Shown in pieces: positions 53,035 to 62,300 of a stretch of DNA of 64,000 nt. This stretch comes from Pseudomonas sp. PB106 (GTDB lineage Bacteria > Pseudomonadota > Gammaproteobacteria > Pseudomonadales > Pseudomonadaceae), in contig NZ_RWIM01000166.1 in the NCBI RefSeq assembly GCF_009764645.1, positions 1-64,000 of the forward strand, read 5' to 3'. The first letter of the stretch is position 1. Every line of letters begins with the position of its first letter. The position numbers and the translations under genes were made by a program. The notes under the pieces are model-generated. The model was not told the origin of the DNA. It made no database searches and was given only the letters and a program-made list of their open reading frames with translations.

Positions 53035-54552
53035 ATGAGAGGGCATTTTTTGTCTACATCCAATGCGTTGATCAGTGCAAAAGCCGCTACCGGCATCGTA
53101 GGTCTGGACGACATCCTGGCCGGTGGCTTGTCTCGTGGGCATGTGTTTTTGCTCGAAGGTGAACCCGGAACCGGCAAAACCACGGTCGCTTTGCATTTTC
53201 TAATGGCTGGCGCCCGCGCCGGCGAACGCTGTTTGTACATCACCCTGTCAGAAACCGAGCGCGAGCTGCGCCAAGGGGCGCTTTCCCATGGTTGGGAGCT
53301 CAACGAGAATATCGAGATATTCGAGCTGACACCGCCGGAAAGCCTGCTCAATGCCGAGCACCAACAGAGCTTGCTCTACTCTTCCGATCTGGAATTGGGC
53401 GAAGCCACCAGACAGATTTTCGAAGTGGTCGAGCGCTTCAAGCCGACCCGCGTGGTGCTCGACAGCCTGTCGGAGATCCGCCTGCTGGCGCAAAGCTCTT
53501 TGCGCTATCGCCGGCAGATTCTGGCGATCAAGCATTACTTCGTGCGCTATGAAGCGACCGTACTGCTGCTCGACGACCTGACCACTGAATCCCTCGACAA
53601 AACCGTTCACAGCGTTGCCCACGGGGTGATTCGCCTGGAAGAACTGACGCCCAACTATGGTGCCGAGCGACGCCGGGTGAGGGTTATCAAGTACCGCGGC
53701 CAGAAGTACCGTGGCGGTTTTCATGACTTCACCATCATGGGCGACGGTGTGCATGTGTTCCCGCGTCTGGTGGCGGCAGAACACCGCGGCGACTACGCGC
53801 GTCTGCAATTGACCAGCGGCATCAAGGAAATGGACGCCCTGCTCGGCGGCGGTATCGAGACCGGTTCCAGCACGCTGATCCTCGGCCCCGCCGGCACAGG
53901 CAAATCGCTGATCTCGATGATCTTCGCCGCTTCAGCGGTCAAGCGCGGCGAGAAGGCTGCGCTGTTTATCTTCGATGAAGAGTTGGGTCTGCTGTTCGAG
54001 CGCATGCGCAACATCGGCATTGACCTGCCGGCGTTGCAAGCGACGGGTAATCTGCTGATCGAGCAGGTCGACGCTGCCGAACTGTCCCCCGGCGAGTTCT
54101 CTCACCGCGTGCGCCGCTGCGTCGATGAGGGTGAAATCAAGACGGTAGTGATCGACAGCATCAACGGTTACCAGGCTGCGATGCCAGAGGAAAACGCTTT
54201 GGTGCTGCACATGCATGAACTGTTGCTCTACCTGAACCGCAAGGGTGCCGCGACGTTTATGACCGTTGCCCAGCATGGTCTGGTCGGTGATATGCAGGCG
54301 CCGGTGGACATCACTTATCTGGCCGATACCGTGATTCTGTTGCGCTACTTCGAGGCCATCGGCAAGGTGCGGCGAGCGATTTCCATCATCAAGAAACGTA
54401 CCGGCAGCCACGAATCAACCATTCGCGAATACCGCATTTCCACTCAGGGCATGACCATCGGCGAGCCGCTGGAAGCCTTCCAAGGCGTGTTGCGCGGCGT
54501 ACCGACCTACTTGGGCGCGAGCAATCCGCTGCTCAAGGAAGAGAACTTGTGA
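53035..54552 (+). CDS. KaiC-like tandem RecA-fold ATPase
   Basis: A protein of 505 residues with two KaiC/RadA domains. CI: Walker A GEPGTGKTT (42-50) and Walker B VVLDS (140-144). CII: Walker A GPAGTGKS (284-291), Walker B TVVIDS (370-375), acidic pair Asp314-Glu315. In CII the position of the cyanobacterial phosphosites Ser431-Thr432 aligns by eye with Thr427-Tyr428 (DITYLADTVILL). A TTG at 53050 with AGAGG ahead is an alternative start. The stop overlaps the next kinase gene (GTGA), so the two are translationally coupled. kaiA and kaiB are absent, so a signalling or stress role rather than a clock is more likely. Confidence 0.9.
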   Translation: MRGHFLSTSNALISAKAATGIVGLDDILAGGLSRGHVFLLEGEPGTGKTTVALHFLMAGARAGERCLYITLSETERELRQGALSHGWELNENIEIFELTPPESLLNAEHQQSLLYSSDLELGEATRQIFEVVERFKPTRVVLDSLSEIRLLAQSSLRYRRQILAIKHYFVRYEATVLLLDDLTTESLDKTVHSVAHGVIRLEELTPNYGAERRRVRVIKYRGQKYRGGFHDFTIMGDGVHVFPRLVAAEHRGDYARLQLTSGIKEMDALLGGGIETGSSTLILGPAGTGKSLISMIFAASAVKRGEKAALFIFDEELGLLFERMRNIGIDLPALQATGNLLIEQVDAAELSPGEFSHRVRRCVDEGEIKTVVIDSINGYQAAMPEENALVLHMHELLLYLNRKGAATFMTVAQHGLVGDMQAPVDITYLADTVILLRYFEAIGKVRRAISIIKKRTGSHESTIREYRISTQGMTIGEPLEAFQGVLRGVPTYLGASNPLLKEENL

Positions 54553-56219
54553 CGGTCACCGTACCGCTGGCCGAACGGGCGCTGATTCTTGCGCCCGTGG
54601 GTCGCGACAGCCAAATTGCCCTGATGATTCTCAACGAGGCCGGGTACGGAGGACTGGTTACGCCGGGCCTCGGTGACCTTTGCCAAGAGCTGGAACTGGG
54701 TGCAGGCCTGTTGTTGATCGCTGCCGAGGCCTTACGCGGTCAGGAACTGGAAGGCCTGTTTCAGCATCTGGAGCAGCAACCGGCGTGGTCCGATTTGCCG
54801 ATTGTGCTGCTGACCCATCATGGCGGTCAGGAACAAGGCCCGTCCTCGCAACTCAGTCACTTGCTCGGCAACGTGACATTTCTAGAACGGCCGTTTCACC
54901 CCGCCACCCTGATCAGCTTGGTGTCCGCCGCTTTGCGCGGTCGTCGACGACAATACGAGGCCCGTGATCGGCTGATCGATCTGAGTGAAAGTGAACGGCG
55001 CCTGCAATCGACGCTGGAAACCCTTGAGCAGCAGGTCGAAGAACGCACTGCGCAGCTTCGCCACAATGAGGAAGCGTTGCGCCAGTCGCAGAAAATGGAA
55101 GCGGTCGGCCAGCTCACCGGCGGGATCGCCCACGACTTCAATAACATGCTGACCGGGATTATCGGCAGCCTCGAATTATTGCGTCGACGCCTTGCTCGCG
55201 GCCGCACCGAAGATCTTGACAGCCTGATCGATCTGGGTGTGACCTCAGCCAACCGCGCGGCCAGCCTGACTCATCGTCTCCTCGCGTTTTCCCGTCGCCA
55301 GTCGCTCGACTCCAAAGCCGTGCAAATGAACACCCTGGTACTGTCGATGGGCGAACTGCTGGAACGCAGCCTCAACGAAAGCATCCAGCTGGACATGCGT
55401 CTGAACGACAAACTGTGGGTCGCCGAAGCCGACCCCAATCAATTGGAAAGTGCCCTGCTCAATCTGGTGATCAATGCCCGCGACGCCATGCCCGAAGGTG
55501 GCAAACTGGTGGTCGAAACCAGTAATCAGGTATTGCATCGCGACTTTACCGACGCCTACAGCAATCTGGAGCCCGGTGATTACGTGATGTTGAGCGTGAC
55601 CGACAACGGCAGCGGTATGCCCGAAAGTGTCATCAATCGCGCATTCGATCCGTTTTTCACCACCAAACCGATCGGCCAGGGCACCGGGCTAGGCCTGTCG
55701 ATGATCTACGGTTTCAGCAAACAGTCGCGCGGTCATGTGTCGATCGACAGCGAAATCGATCAGGGCACCTCGGTCAAATTGTATCTGCCACGTTTTCGCG
55801 GTGAAGAGCTGCCAGGGCCGGATACCGACATTGAGCAGGCTCCGGAAGCACTGGATGGCGAAACCGTGCTGATCGTCGAAGACGACCCGGCCGTACGCGT
55901 GTTGGTCAGCGCGGTACTCAGTGAGTTGGGCTATGCGTTTGTGGAGGCTGGAGATGCGGATGGCGCGGTGCCGATCCTCAATTCGACACAACGCATCGAT
56001 CTGCTGATCAGCGACGTCGGCCTGCCGGGCATGAACGGCCGGCAACTCGCGGAAGTGGGCCGGCAATACCGGCCGGGCTTGAAGGTGCTGTTCATCACCG
56101 GCTACGCCGAACACGCGGCGGTGCGCGGCGGCTTCCTCGATTCCGGCATGCAGATGATCACCAAGCCGTTCACCTTCGATCTGCTGACCGCCAAAGTGCG
56201 GGAAATGATCAAGAACTGA
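54549..56219 (+). CDS. Hybrid histidine kinase with pseudo-receiver N-terminus
   Basis: A soluble protein of 556 residues starting with GTG. Residues 9-130 fold like a receiver but lack a phospho-acceptor Asp at the expected place (LLLIAAEAL), so they are a pseudo-receiver. A coiled coil (about 135-185), HisKA with His195 in GGIAHDFNN, HATPase_c (GTGLGLS) and a C-terminal receiver with Asp in LISDVGLP follow. Its start overlaps the KaiC-like gene stop, which suggests that the ATPase and kinase act together. Confidence 0.88.
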   Translation: MTVTVPLAERALILAPVGRDSQIALMILNEAGYGGLVTPGLGDLCQELELGAGLLLIAAEALRGQELEGLFQHLEQQPAWSDLPIVLLTHHGGQEQGPSSQLSHLLGNVTFLERPFHPATLISLVSAALRGRRRQYEARDRLIDLSESERRLQSTLETLEQQVEERTAQLRHNEEALRQSQKMEAVGQLTGGIAHDFNNMLTGIIGSLELLRRRLARGRTEDLDSLIDLGVTSANRAASLTHRLLAFSRRQSLDSKAVQMNTLVLSMGELLERSLNESIQLDMRLNDKLWVAEADPNQLESALLNLVINARDAMPEGGKLVVETSNQVLHRDFTDAYSNLEPGDYVMLSVTDNGSGMPESVINRAFDPFFTTKPIGQGTGLGLSMIYGFSKQSRGHVSIDSEIDQGTSVKLYLPRFRGEELPGPDTDIEQAPEALDGETVLIVEDDPAVRVLVSAVLSELGYAFVEAGDADGAVPILNSTQRIDLLISDVGLPGMNGRQLAEVGRQYRPGLKVLFITGYAEHAAVRGGFLDSGMQMITKPFTFDLLTAKVREMIKN

Positions 56220-56231
56220 CCCCTTAAACGA

Positions 56232-56311
56232 CTGTAGGAGCTGCCGCAGGCTGCGATCTTTTGATCTTTCAAGATCAATATCAAAGATCGCAGCCTGCGG
56301 CAGCTCCTACA
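56232..56311. repeat. REPIN between convergent signalling operons
   Basis: CTGTAGGAGCTGCCGCAGGCTGCGATC and its inverse around TTTTGATC...; the shortest full REPIN in the window (80 bases). Confidence 0.93.
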
Positions 56312-56333
56312 AATGCGCGTCAGAATCTGTCGA

Positions 56334-56711
56334 TCAGGCCAGCAGTTCCTGAATCTTTTCCTGCAACACATCCAGATCGAACGGTTTCTCGAGGATCGGT
56401 GCCTTGCGGGTGATCGGGCTGCCGGTCTCGCGAATTTCCTGCGGGTAGCCGCTGATGAAAATGACCTTCAGATCGGGTCGCAGCTTTACCGCAGGTTCGG
56501 CGATCTGCACGCCAGAGATGCCACCCGGCAGGCGAAAATCAGTGATCAACATGTCCAGGTGCGGTTTGCTGGCGAGGATCTCGAATGCCTGTTCGCCGTT
56601 TTCCGCTTGCAGCACGCGATACCCCTGCCCCGACAGATAATCTGCCAGCACCATCAAGATAACCGGTTCGTCCTCGACGACGAGTACTACATCTTGCGCA
56701 TCTACGCTCAT
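56334..56711 (-). CDS. Single-domain response regulator
   Basis: A receiver of about 125 residues with acid pocket VEDE (12-15), phospho-acceptor Asp58 in LITDFRLP, Ser in FISGYP and Lys in LEKPFD; no output domain. The ATG at 56711 has AAAGG about seven bases ahead; an overlapping GTG at 56759 would add 16 residues but has no ribosome binding site. It is the last gene of the overlapping CHASE3-kinase/CheR/CheB/REC-kinase operon and could accept phosphate from any of its kinases. Confidence 0.88.
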   Translation of the reverse strand: MSVDAQDVVLVVEDEPVILMVLADYLSGQGYRVLQAENGEQAFEILASKPHLDMLITDFRLPGGISGVQIAEPAVKLRPDLKVIFISGYPQEIRETGSPITRKAPILEKPFDLDVLQEKIQELLA

Positions 56712-56755
56712 GGGAAGCCTTTGTTCGGTCAATAGCTGCTGATACGACCGTGTGG

Positions 56756-57970
56756 TCACTCAGAGGTTGCGTCGGATTTGCCGTTTTCCTGAATTGGCAG
56801 ACAAACGCGAAACAGGGCGCCTTCGTTGATTTCACTCTCGACGACGATGGAGCCGCCATGGGCGGCGACGATCTGCTCGGAAATGAACAGACCCAGGCCG
56901 AGACCGGCGACCACCGTCTTGGCGGAGACCCGTTCGAACTGTTGAAAAATACGCTTCTGGTTCTCGGCGCTGATGCCGATGCCACGGTCCTGCACCTCGA
57001 CCCGCGCTTCGTCGCCTTCGCGATAGACACGGACTTGAATCGGGCTGCGACCGCCATAACGCAAAGCATTGGTGATCAGGTTGGAGACCACTTGCTCGAT
57101 GCGGAACTCGTCCCAGTTGCCTTCCACCGCCTCGGTCGCAGTGAAAGACACCTCGGTCTCCGCCGCTTCGATCTGTTGCGCGAAGTTCTGCAGCAGAGTG
57201 CTCACCAGTTGCACCAGGTCGAACCGGCTTGGGCGGATCGACAGTTTGCCGGTGCGGATCCGCGAGACATCGAGCATGTCTTCGATCAAGCGGATCAGGC
57301 TTTTGATCTGACGTTCGTCACGGTCGACCATCGCGTGCATCTTGTCGAGGGTGAACGCCGCAGCGTTGTCACGCGCCAGGTGCATCTTGCGCAATTGGGT
57401 TTCAAGGATCAGACCATTAAGCGGCGTGCGCACTTCGTGGGCGACAATCGACATGAAGTCATCGCGCATGCGCACCGCCTGCTCCAGCTCCAGTTGCGTG
57501 CTCTGCAATTGTTGCAGCAACGCTTCCTGCTCGCGACGGGCCTGCTCCAGCGCTTCGACTTGTTGCTTCATCGCTTTGCTTTGGCGGTACAAATCGACAA
57601 AGACATTGACCTTGCTCTTGACCGCGTGAATATCCAGCGGCTTGTGCAGGAAGTCCACCGCCCCGCTTTCGTAGCCCTTGAACGCGTAGTTCAGCTCACG
57701 GCCGGCGGCGCTGACGAAAATGATCGGGATGTTCTTGGTTTTCTCGGTGCCGCGCATCAACTCGGCGAGTTCGAAGCCGTTCATGCCGGGCATCTGTACG
57801 TCGAGAATCGCCATGGCGAATTCGTGTTGCAGCAGCAGCGACAGCGCTTCGTCCGCCGACAGCGCCTTATAGACGGTGCGGTCTTCGCGCTTGATCAGCG
57901 CTTCGAGCGCCAACAGGTTCTCGGGCAGATCGTCAACGATCAGCAGTTTGGCTTGGATATTACTCAGCAT
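56756..57970 (-). CDS. Receiver-histidine kinase (REC-HisKA-HATPase)
   Basis: A soluble protein of 404 residues. N-terminal receiver with Asp in AILDVQMPGMNG (near residue 57), a coiled coil (about 140-175), HisKA with His in IVAHEVRTPLN, and HATPase_c with G2 box GLGLGLFI. It has no sensor domain, so its input is probably phosphorylation of its own receiver by the upstream CHASE3 kinase. It overlaps the CheB gene by 7 bases (ATGCTGA). Confidence 0.9.
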   Translation of the reverse strand: MLSNIQAKLLIVDDLPENLLALEALIKREDRTVYKALSADEALSLLLQHEFAMAILDVQMPGMNGFELAELMRGTEKTKNIPIIFVSAAGRELNYAFKGYESGAVDFLHKPLDIHAVKSKVNVFVDLYRQSKAMKQQVEALEQARREQEALLQQLQSTQLELEQAVRMRDDFMSIVAHEVRTPLNGLILETQLRKMHLARDNAAAFTLDKMHAMVDRDERQIKSLIRLIEDMLDVSRIRTGKLSIRPSRFDLVQLVSTLLQNFAQQIEAAETEVSFTATEAVEGNWDEFRIEQVVSNLITNALRYGGRSPIQVRVYREGDEARVEVQDRGIGISAENQKRIFQQFERVSAKTVVAGLGLGLFISEQIVAAHGGSIVVESEINEGALFRVCLPIQENGKSDATSE

Positions 57971-58557
57971 GCGATTCGTTCCAGCTCGACAAGCAGACGG
58001 CCGATGCCGTGAATGGGTAAGACATGATCCGGCTGCTGAAGCTTCAGCGCAGCCAGCGGCATGGTGGCGACCTGGGCGTCTTCAGGGTCCTGAACAATGG
58101 TCAGGCCGCCGTAATTTTTGACTTCGGCCAAGCCTTGCGCGCCATCGTGATTGGCGCCGGTCAACAGCACAGCCGCCAATCCGGGGCCGTAAACGTGGGC
58201 GGCGGATTCAAACAGGAAGTCGATCGAAGGTCGAGAGTGGTGCCGGCGATCCTCAAGACTGAGCGACAGGCTGCGATCCTGCTCCACCGACAAGTGATAA
58301 CCGGGCGTGGCGAAATACACTGTGCCGGGTTCGATATCCTGTTTGTCGATGGCTTCTGACACCGGTATCGCCAGGCGCCGGGCAAACACCTCGGCCAATT
58401 GGCTGCGCCGCTCTTCGGGCAGATGCAACACAACGATGATGGGCAACACAAAACCCTGGCGCAGCGGCCCGAGCAGGCTCAGCAACGCTTCCACACCACC
58501 GGCGGAAGCACCCATCACAACGGCCTCGATCCGAGGTAAATCCGCAGCGTCGTTCAT
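57964..58557 (-). CDS. CheB-type methylesterase without receiver
   Basis: A protein of 197 residues comprising only the catalytic domain: Ser18 in GASAGGVEA, His45 in LHLPE, Asp138 in GANHDGAQG, matching the CheB Ser-His-Asp triad. Normal chemotaxis CheB carries an inhibitory receiver that is missing here. It is translationally coupled to CheR (ATGA overlap) and to the REC-kinase. The substrate is unknown because there is no chemoreceptor gene nearby. Confidence 0.9.
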   Translation of the reverse strand: MNDAADLPRIEAVVMGASAGGVEALLSLLGPLRQGFVLPIIVVLHLPEERRSQLAEVFARRLAIPVSEAIDKQDIEPGTVYFATPGYHLSVEQDRSLSLSLEDRRHHSRPSIDFLFESAAHVYGPGLAAVLLTGANHDGAQGLAEVKNYGGLTIVQDPEDAQVATMPLAALKLQQPDHVLPIHGIGRLLVELERIAC

Positions 58558-59387
58558 AATTTGCGGTAAATCCGCTCTTGTTTAACCAGCGGCTCGAACT
58601 GGTTGGAAAAGCTCGAAAAATCCAGCGTCTCTTTGCTGCCAAGCACCAGGAAACCGCGATGGCTCAACGATTCGTGGAACAGGCCAAAGGCGCGATCCTG
58701 CAGCTTCTTGTTGAAATAGATCAAAACATTCCGGCAAGAGATCAGTTGGGTTTCCGAAAACACGCTGTCGGTCGCCAGACTGTGATCGGCAAAGGTCACG
58801 TTTTCGCACAATGTCTTGTCGAAAATCGCGTAACCGTAGGCAGCCGTATAGTAATCAGCGAACGAGCGCTGACCGCCCGCCTGCTGATAGTTGGCGGTGT
58901 AAGCCCGGACATTCTCCATGGAGAAAATCCCCTGCTTGGCCTTGTCCAGCGAGCGCGGATTGATGTCGGTGGCGTAGATGATCGTGCGGTCGAGCAGGCC
59001 TTCTTCGCGCAGCAGAATCGCCATCGAATACACCTCCTCGCCCGTGCTGCACCCGGCGATCCAGATTTTCAGCGAAGGATAGGTGCGCAGTAACGGCACC
59101 ACTTCCTTGCGAATCGCCAGAAAATGCGACGGGTCGCGAAACATCTCGCTGACCGGAATTGTCAGCAATTGCAGCAACTGCATGAACGCCGTCGGGTCGT
59201 GCAGGACTTTTTCCTGCAACGCCGAAATGGTCGCGCACTCGAACTGGCTCAACGCGTGTTGCACCCGGCGCTTGATTGACGCGCCGGAGTAATCACGAAA
59301 ATCGTAGCTGTATTTGAGGTAGATGGCCTCGATCAACAAGCGTAATTCGATCTCGCTGCTTCGTTCGGCCGGACTGCTACGTTCCAC
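58554..59387 (-). CDS. CheR-type methyltransferase
   Basis: A protein of about 277 residues if started at GTG 59387, which overlaps the kinase stop (TAGTG); an upstream start at 59414 is possible. N-terminal helical CheR domain, then the SAM-binding motif WIAGCSTGEE and the conserved ISCRNVLIYF. CheR proteins methylate glutamates of chemoreceptors with S-adenosylmethionine. Pairing with a receiver-less CheB and several kinases, but no CheA/CheW/MCP, sets it apart from flagellar chemotaxis. Confidence 0.9.
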   Translation of the reverse strand: MERSSPAERSSEIELRLLIEAIYLKYSYDFRDYSGASIKRRVQHALSQFECATISALQEKVLHDPTAFMQLLQLLTIPVSEMFRDPSHFLAIRKEVVPLLRTYPSLKIWIAGCSTGEEVYSMAILLREEGLLDRTIIYATDINPRSLDKAKQGIFSMENVRAYTANYQQAGGQRSFADYYTAAYGYAIFDKTLCENVTFADHSLATDSVFSETQLISCRNVLIYFNKKLQDRAFGLFHESLSHRGFLVLGSKETLDFSSFSNQFEPLVKQERIYRKL

Positions 59388-62300
59388 TAAATACGTTCCA
59401 TCTTCGGTAACCACACGCGAATCAGCGAGAACAGGCGATCAAGGTCGATGGGTTTGGCCAGGTAATCGTTGGCGCCCGCCTGCAGGCAGCGCTCCTGATC
59501 GTCCTTCATGGCCTTGGCCGTTACCGCAATGATCGGCAGCTTGCGCCAGCGCGGATTCTTGCGGATTTCGATGGTGGCTTCAAACCCGTCCATCTCCGGC
59601 ATCATCACGTCCATCAGTACCAGGTCGATGTCCTCGACTTCATTCAGTTTATCAATCGCCTCGCGACCGTTACGGCCGATCACCACGACTGCGCCTTTGT
59701 GCTCAAGGGCACTGGTCAGGGCGAAAATGTTGCGCACATCGTCGTCCACCAGCAGCACCTTGCGACCCTCGAAGACCTTGTCGCGGCTGCGCGCGGTCTT
59801 GAGCATCTTCTGCCGTTCATGGGACAACTGCGATTCGACTTTGTGCAGAAAGAGTGTGACCTCATCCAGCAAACGCTCCGGCGAGCGGGCGCCCTTGATG
59901 ATGATCGAGCGCGAATACTTGCGCAGCTCCGCTTCTTCGTCGCGGGTTAGATTGCGCCCGGTGTAGACGATGACCGGCGGGAACGAGCAGATATCTTCGG
60001 TCGACATGCGCTTGAGCAAGTCGTTGCCGAGCATGTCCGGCAGCTTCAGGTCGATGATCATGCAGTCATAAATTGTGGTGCGCAGCAACTCCAACGCATC
60101 CTGAGCCAGACCGACGGCGGTGATTTCGATGTCATCGTCACCGATCAGTCGCGCAATGCTTTCGCGCTGCAAATCGTCGTCTTCGACCAGCAACACGCGT
60201 TTGACCTTTTGGGTCAGTTTGGCCTCGAGACGGGCGAACACGTCCTTGAGCTCTTCGCGGGTGGTCGGTTTGACCGCATAACCAATCGCGCCCATGTGCA
60301 TCGCGGCCTCGACGCGGTCTTCAACGGAGATCACGTGAACCGGAATATGGCGGGTTTCGGCGTGTTCTTTCAGGCGCTGCAGCACGGTGAGGCCCGAATG
60401 ATCCGGCAGGCGCATGTCGAGCAGAATAGCGTCCGGGACGAACTCTTTGGCTAGGTCATAACCTTCGTCCGCACCGTGGGCGACCAGACACTGGTAGCCC
60501 AACTCGTGGGCCAGGTCATAAAGAATGTGGGCGAAATTCGGTTCGTCTTCCACCACCAGAATGCAACGCGTGGCGAACGGTGCGTTGCCGCGGTCGTCGG
60601 CAAAACGCGGAATGACCACTGGTGCGGTCGATGCCACCGTGGTGACAACGGGAATCACCGGCGTTGTGGCCGGTGGCGTCAACGTCAACGGCGCGGTAAA
60701 GGCTTCGTCCGACTCGCTGTATTGCAGCGGCAGCACCAGCGTGAACACGCTGCCCTGCCCCGGCGTACTGCTAACGCTGATCGAACCGCCCAGTAACGTC
60801 GCCAGATCCCGAGAAATCGAAAGCCCCAGGCCAGTGCCACCGTATTTGCGATTGGTGGTGCCGTCAGCCTGACGGAAGGCTTCGAAGATGCTTTCCTGCT
60901 GGTCCTGAGCAATGCCGATGCCCGAATCGCGAACGATGAAGGCAATGCGATTATCCGGTTGCCCGGCGATGGTCAGGCTGACCGTGCCGTGCTCGGTAAA
61001 CTTCACTGCGTTGGACAGCAGGTTCTTGATCACCTGCTCCAGGCGCTGGCGATCGGTGAACATCATGGCCGGCGTGCCCGGCTGCAAATCAATGGTGAAC
61101 GTCAGCTGCTTGTCGGACGCCAGCGGCTCGAATACGCCGCGCAGGCCTTCGGCCAGGCGCGCGACGCTGGTGTTCTCCGGAATCACTTCCAGTTTGCCGG
61201 CTTCTACCTTGGAAATATCGAGAATGTCGTTGATCAGGTTGAGCAGATCGTTGCCCGCCGAATAAATCGATTCGGCAAACTTGACCTGTTCAGCGCTGAG
61301 GTTGTCCTGCGGGTTCTCGGCCAGCAACTTGGCCAGAATCAACGAACTGTTCAGCGGCGTGCGCAGTTCGTGGGACATGTTGGCGAGGAATTCGGATTTG
61401 TACTTGCTCGAACGCTGCAATTCTTCGGCGCGTTCTTCCAGTTGTACCTGCGCCTGATTGAGTTCGGTGTTTTTCAGGTCCATCGCATCGCGCTGTTCGG
61501 CCAGCGTCTGCGCCTGCTCGGCGAGCTGCTCGTTGGTCTGCTCCAGCTCGACCTGTTGGGTTTCCAGGTGCGCCTGAGATTCCTTGAGAATCCGCGACTG
61601 CTCTTCGAGTTCTTCGTTGGCGGTCTTCAGCTCTTCCTGCTGGACCTGCAACTCTTCGTTGAGTTGCTGGGTTTCGGCCAATACTTCTTGCAGACGCTGG
61701 CGATAGCGCGCGGCTTCGATCGACGTTCCGATGTTGCCGGCGATCAACTCCAGCAGCTCGATGTCGCGCTGGGTGAGCGGACGCAGGAAACCCAGTTCGA
61801 TCACGCCGTTGACGCGATCATCATCGCTGGTGGGCACTACCAGAACGCTGTGCGGCAGTCCCTCGCCAAGGCCGGAGCTGACTTTGAAGTAATCGGCCGG
61901 CACCGAATCCAGACGAATCAGACGCGCCTGCTGTGCGACCTGGCCGACGATGCCTTCGCCGCTGTAGATCGAATGATCCTGTTCTTCCTGTTCGCGCGAG
62001 AAGCCATAAGTCGCGACACGTTTCAAACCGCCGTGTTCTTCGCGTACATAAAGTGCGGCAACGGCGGTGCCGAGGTATTGCGCACAGAATTGCAGAATGT
62101 TGCGGCCCAACAGGTTGAGCGTGAGTTGCCCCAGCACTTGTTCGGCAAGTTGGGTCTGCCCGTTACGGAGCCAGGCCTGCTGTTCCAGGCGCTCGGCACT
62201 GGCCTGCTGCGCGGCGAGGTTGGCGCTGTAATTGTTGGACAGATTCATCAGGTCGCGACGACCGATGTAGGCCAGCAAGCCACTGATGCCGGCGATAAAC

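Noticed and set aside
53035..54552. A true circadian clock gene
   Set aside because: No kaiA or kaiB in the window and the CII phosphosite pair appears changed, so only KaiC-like is claimed.
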